From IMCC26077 sp044344975 (GTDB taxonomy: Bacteria; Actinomycetota; Actinomycetes; Nanopelagicales; Nanopelagicaceae), in contig JBIJBY010000050.1 in NCBI GenBank assembly GCA_044344975.1, positions 1-8,970 on the forward strand: a stretch of 8,970 nt of DNA, written 5' to 3'. Under the pieces are notes generated by a model. The model was not told the DNA's origin. It saw only the letters and a list, made by a program, of their open reading frames with translations, and searched no databases. The position numbers and the translations under genes were made by a program. Positions 6,495 to 8,970 of this stretch are shown here, in pieces; position 1 is the first letter of the stretch; each line of letters opens with the position of its first letter.

Positions 6495-7576
6495 TGACTA
6501 CTGCACAAGTAGCAACGCCATCGCTTCCCTCCGGTCGCGAAGAGGCGTGGCGATTTACTCCATTGGCGCGGATTATGGACGTGCTCGATGGAAGTATCGA
6601 ATCCGGCAAGAGTCTGGTCGCAAACCTCTCAGCGCCTGAAGGAGTACAAATCTCCGCTAAAACGGGGAGCGCACCACTGTTAGATCCCCAGGATTTTGCT
6701 GCCGCCTTGGTAATTTCAAAGGCAAGTGAAGTTCTTGTTATCGAAATTCCTGCCGAGCTGGAAGTGAACGAACCAATTCTGTTGGATCGAGCCGGTGCTT
6801 CGCTCTCTCAGGCAAATTTCGAACGAATTTTAATTAAGGCTGGCCGTCATTCCAAGGCGACAGTAATTGTGCACAACTCAGGATCGGCAATTCTCTCGGA
6901 AGATGTCGAAATTGAATTAGGTGATGGCGCACATCTAACTTTCACCTCCCTTCAAGAGTGGGAGAACGACGCAACACACCTGGGTCGACATCAGGCTCTG
7001 ATAGGCAAGGATGCAAAGCTCACACTCATTGAAGTCACGCTCGGTGGTGCAACAGTTCGTCTCCTGCCACGCGTGAACTTCTTGGCAACTGGAGGAGAAG
7101 TAGATGCCTACGGCCTCTACTTTGCAACTAGCGGCCAACATTTAGAGCATCGTGTTCATGTTGAACACGACAAGCCCCATTGCCGCTCTCGAGTTACCTA
7201 CAAGGGCGCGCTCTTAGGCGAGTCTGCCCGCACCGTTTGGTTTGGCGATGTAGCAATTCGACCGACAGCAATTGGCACCGATACCTACGAACTAAATCGA
7301 AACCTTCTGCTCTCTGATGGTGCGCGAGCAGATTCTGTCCCGAATCTAGAAATTGAAACTGGCGAGATTGTTGGAGCCGGACATGCCAGTGCTACAGGGC
7401 GATTTGACGATGATCAATTGTTCTATCTCATGTCACGTGGCATTCCTTCCACGGAAGCCCGACGTCTTGTCTTACGAGGTTTCTTCGCTGAACTTCTTCG
7501 AAATATCAAAGTAGAGACCATCGAAGAGAGATTGATGGCTCGAATAGATCGTGAGCTCGAACAGGTGAATGTGTGA
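6494..7576 (+). CDS. sufD: Fe-S cluster assembly protein SufD
   Basis: SufD is the SufB paralogue that pairs with it in the SufBC2D complex and is needed for iron acquisition and for the cluster site at the B-D interface. The 360-residue protein opens with GREEAWRFTPL (14-24), typical of actinobacterial SufD. It continues through the beta-helix with HDKPHCRSR at 225-233 and ends with PNLEIETGEIVGAGHASATG (283-302). H297 in GHASATG aligns with the functional E. coli SufD H360. DDDQLFYLMSRG (305-316) mirrors SufB and contacts SufC. The start ATG overlaps the sufB stop by one base (TAATG) and is preceded by AAGGAG at 6478-6483, ten bases upstream. The stop overlaps the start of the Rieske gene, indicating coupled translation. 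Confidence 0.97.
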   Translation: MTTAQVATPSLPSGREEAWRFTPLARIMDVLDGSIESGKSLVANLSAPEGVQISAKTGSAPLLDPQDFAAALVISKASEVLVIEIPAELEVNEPILLDRAGASLSQANFERILIKAGRHSKATVIVHNSGSAILSEDVEIELGDGAHLTFTSLQEWENDATHLGRHQALIGKDAKLTLIEVTLGGATVRLLPRVNFLATGGEVDAYGLYFATSGQHLEHRVHVEHDKPHCRSRVTYKGALLGESARTVWFGDVAIRPTAIGTDTYELNRNLLLSDGARADSVPNLEIETGEIVGAGHASATGRFDDDQLFYLMSRGIPSTEARRLVLRGFFAELLRNIKVETIEERLMARIDRELEQVNV

Positions 7577-7875
7577 TGAGTACTATTTCAAAGAGCGAAT
7601 TAACTCCCGGAGTACCAAAACTAGTGATGGTCGATGGCGTTCCTGTCTGTGTCGCGTTATTTGAAGATCAGGTTTATGCAATCGGCGATACCTGCACCCA
7701 TTCAGATGCATCACTTAGTGAGGGCGAGATGAATGGGCCCCTCATTGAATGTTGGCTACACGGGGCTGAGTTCGATATCCGAACCGGCGCCGTAGCTACT
7801 CCACCTGCAACTGCGCCAGCGACAAAATTTCATGTCACTATCGATGGTGAAAAGATCACCATTTCAAAGAACTAA
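7576..7875 (+). CDS. Rieske-type [2Fe-2S] ferredoxin of the suf operon
   Basis: This is a small cytosolic Rieske-fold protein, 99 residues from ATG 7576 or 100 from GTG 7573. Counted from the GTG, the [2Fe-2S] motif is C-T-H at 41-43 and C-W-L-H at 60-63, the C-x-H...C-x-x-H pattern with two Cys and two His ligands. EFDIRTG follows at 66-72, typical of ferredoxin subunits of non-heme oxygenases. A protein of this type between sufD and sufC is common in actinobacteria. Its exact role is unsettled: it may carry electrons for cluster assembly or be an early cluster recipient. I prefer ATG 7576, since AGGTG at 7563-7567 lies 8 bases before it and the ATG shares a base with the sufD stop (TGATG). 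It lacks a signal peptide and membrane segments. Confidence 0.92.
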   Translation: MSTISKSELTPGVPKLVMVDGVPVCVALFEDQVYAIGDTCTHSDASLSEGEMNGPLIECWLHGAEFDIRTGAVATPPATAPATKFHVTIDGEKITISKN

Positions 7876-7899
7876 CCAGAACTAACCAGAACTAGCCAG
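7870..7899 (+). repeat. 10-bp tandem repeat, three copies, at the Rieske gene stop
   Basis: The unit AACTAACCAG occurs twice (7870-7879, 7880-7889), then once with a single change (AACTAGCCAG, 7890-7899). The first copy contains the TAA stop of the Rieske gene (7873-7875). Because the unit is 10 bases, the copied stops TAA (7883-7885) and TAG (7893-7895) fall in the other two frames, so all three forward frames are closed here. A purine-rich stretch (7901-7920) leading to the sufC ATG follows. Confidence 0.75.
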
Positions 7900-7921
7900 A
7901 CGAGAGAGCGAGAAGAGAGCA

Positions 7922-8674
7922 ATGTCAGTATTAGAGATTAAGAATCTTCAAGTATCAGTGGATACAGAGAGCGGTGCGCGCGAAATCCTCAAAGGCGTTG
8001 ACATCACTATCAAGGGCGGCGAAACCCACGCAATCATGGGACCAAATGGTTCCGGTAAATCCACTCTTGCATATTCAATTGCTGGACACCCTAAATATTC
8101 GATTACTGGAGGGAGCGTCACGCTCGATGGCGTTGATGTTCTCGAGATGAGCGTTGACGAGCGCGCACAAGCAGGTCTCTTTCTCGCGATGCAGTATCCA
8201 GTTGAAGTTCCGGGAGTCTCAGTCTCCAACTTCCTTCGCACGGCGGCCACTGCGATTCGCGGCGAGGCTCCAAAGGTGCGCACTTGGGTGGGCGAAGTTA
8301 AAGATGCGATGAGCGCTCTTGGAATGGACCCATCCTTCTCCGAGCGAAATGTGAATGAAGGCTTCTCTGGAGGCGAAAAGAAGCGCCATGAGATCCTACA
8401 AATGGAGTTATTGAAACCCAAGATCGCAATTCTCGATGAAACGGATTCAGGGCTCGACGTTGATGCCCTTCGGATTGTTTCTGAAGGTGTTAACCGAATT
8501 AAATCTAAGAGTGACGTTGGAATTATGCTCATCACTCACTACACAAGAATTCTTCGATACATCAAGCCAGATTTTGTACACGTATTTGCCGGCGGCAAAA
8601 TTGTGGAACAGGGCGGCGCGGAACTTGCAGATCGCCTAGAGGCGCAAGGTTATGCGGAGTACACGCGTAGCTAA
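7922..8674 (+). CDS. sufC: Fe-S assembly ATPase SufC
   Basis: SufC is the ABC-type ATPase that binds SufB and SufD and drives conformational change during cluster assembly; it is cytosolic, not a transporter. The 250 residues carry Walker A GPNGSGKST (40-48, K46), the Q-loop Q91 in AMQYPVEVPG (89-98), the SufC-type signature FSGGEKKRHEI (148-158), Walker B IAILDE (168-173) with catalytic E173, the D-loop SGLD (176-179) and switch H206 in THY. The ATG at 7922 follows the only true gap of the operon (46 bases). That gap holds the 10-bp repeats and a purine-rich but weak ribosome site (GAGAAGAGAG). Its TAA shares a base with the sufS ATG. Confidence 0.98.
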   Translation: MSVLEIKNLQVSVDTESGAREILKGVDITIKGGETHAIMGPNGSGKSTLAYSIAGHPKYSITGGSVTLDGVDVLEMSVDERAQAGLFLAMQYPVEVPGVSVSNFLRTAATAIRGEAPKVRTWVGEVKDAMSALGMDPSFSERNVNEGFSGGEKKRHEILQMELLKPKIAILDETDSGLDVDALRIVSEGVNRIKSKSDVGIMLITHYTRILRYIKPDFVHVFAGGKIVEQGGAELADRLEAQGYAEYTRS

Positions 8675-8970
8675 TGTCTTCCTTTGATGTCACCACGTTG
8701 CGAGAGGATTTCCCTATCCTCTCACGGCTGGTGCGCAACGGTAAGAAATTAATTTATTTAGATAGTGGTGCTACTTCACAGAAACCTCGAATAGTGATTG
8801 ATGCGGAACGAGAATTTTATTTTCATCACAATTCAGCGGTGCACCGCGGCGCACACCTTCTTGCCGAAGAAGCTACCGATGCCTTTGAAGGCGCCCGCTC
8901 CAAAGTTGCGAACTTCCTCAACGTGGACACAGAAGAAATTATCTTTACTAAGAGCGCAACAGAATCGATA
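8674..8970 (+). CDS. sufS: Cysteine desulfurase SufS, N-terminal part (runs off window)
   Basis: SufS is a pyridoxal-phosphate enzyme that removes sulfur from L-cysteine and passes it on toward SufB, in actinobacteria normally through SufU. Only the first 99 codons of about 410 are present and the frame is open to the last base. Diagnostic group II motifs are REDFPIL (10-16), YLDSGATSQKP (28-38), HHNSAVHRGAH (51-61) and IIFTKSATESI (89-99). The PLP lysine and the sulfur-accepting cysteine lie beyond the window. The ATG at 8674 overlaps the sufC stop by one base (TAATG), so translation should be coupled; GGAG at 8656-8659 is 14 bases upstream, rather far. The truncation is due to the window edge, not to decay. 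Confidence 0.95.
   Translation, partial: MSSFDVTTLREDFPILSRLVRNGKKLIYLDSGATSQKPRIVIDAEREFYFHHNSAVHRGAHLLAEEATDAFEGARSKVANFLNVDTEEIIFTKSATESI

Noticed and set aside
7573..7875. Rieske protein as part of a ring-hydroxylating oxygenase or a new system
   Set aside because: Rieske ferredoxins between sufD and sufC are common in actinobacterial suf operons and no oxygenase gene is present, so it is expected context.
7948..8535. 195-residue open frame on the minus strand, antisense to sufC
   Set aside because: It lies fully within the sufC gene, which has all ABC ATPase motifs. The translated product is Ser/Thr/Arg/Pro-rich with no recognisable domain, as expected for an antisense shadow.
1..8970. 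CRISPR array, transposon, prophage, tRNA or novel defence system
   Set aside because: There are no long direct repeats with spacers, no transposase or integrase motifs, no tRNA-like cloverleaf that I can see, and coding density is accounted for by housekeeping genes.

Overview
This window looks like ordinary core chromosome from a streamlined actinobacterium. I infer this from three things. The protein sequences are actinobacterial in style: the transketolase ThDP site reads SDGDLQEGV, SufR ends in a four-cysteine block, and a Rieske protein sits inside the suf operon. The gene order is the actinobacterial tal-tkt / ctaA / sufR-B-D-Rieske-C-S order. The gaps are tiny, base composition is near balanced, and TTG and GTG starts are frequent. 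A small-genome freshwater lineage such as Nanopelagicales (acI) would fit, but I cannot confirm a genus from sequence alone.

The left part is on the minus strand. Reading right to left it holds ctaA (heme A synthase, 3397-4299), tkt (transketolase, 1223-3328), tal (transaldolase, 98-1213), and the first 23 codons of a further gene that leaves the window (1-70). Tkt and Tal form the non-oxidative branch of the pentose phosphate pathway and are 9 bases apart. A short intergenic stretch at 4300-4338 (or to 4380, if the shorter sufR start is right) separates ctaA from the divergent right part.

The right part, on the plus strand, is one tightly packed suf operon for iron-sulfur cluster assembly. 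It runs sufR (Fe-S-sensing repressor), sufB, sufD, a Rieske-type ferredoxin, sufC and the start of sufS, which is cut by the window edge. Most junctions overlap by 1-4 bases (ATGA, TAATG, TGATG); the only real gap is 46 bases before sufC. SufB, SufC and SufD form the scaffold/ATPase complex, SufS supplies sulfur from cysteine, and SufR should tune the operon to cluster demand. Heme A synthesis and Fe-S assembly diverge from the same control region, which contains a perfect 12-base palindrome.

I see no mobile element, CRISPR array, RNA gene, phage gene or evident undescribed system. The most unusual signal is structural: three short triplicate tandem repeats of 9, 10 and 11 bases lie at gene 3' ends (74-106, 5041-5067, 7870-7899). 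Two of them duplicate the stop codon of the upstream gene. The region also appears compacted, because ctaB, usually a neighbour of tkt or ctaA in actinobacteria, is absent here.
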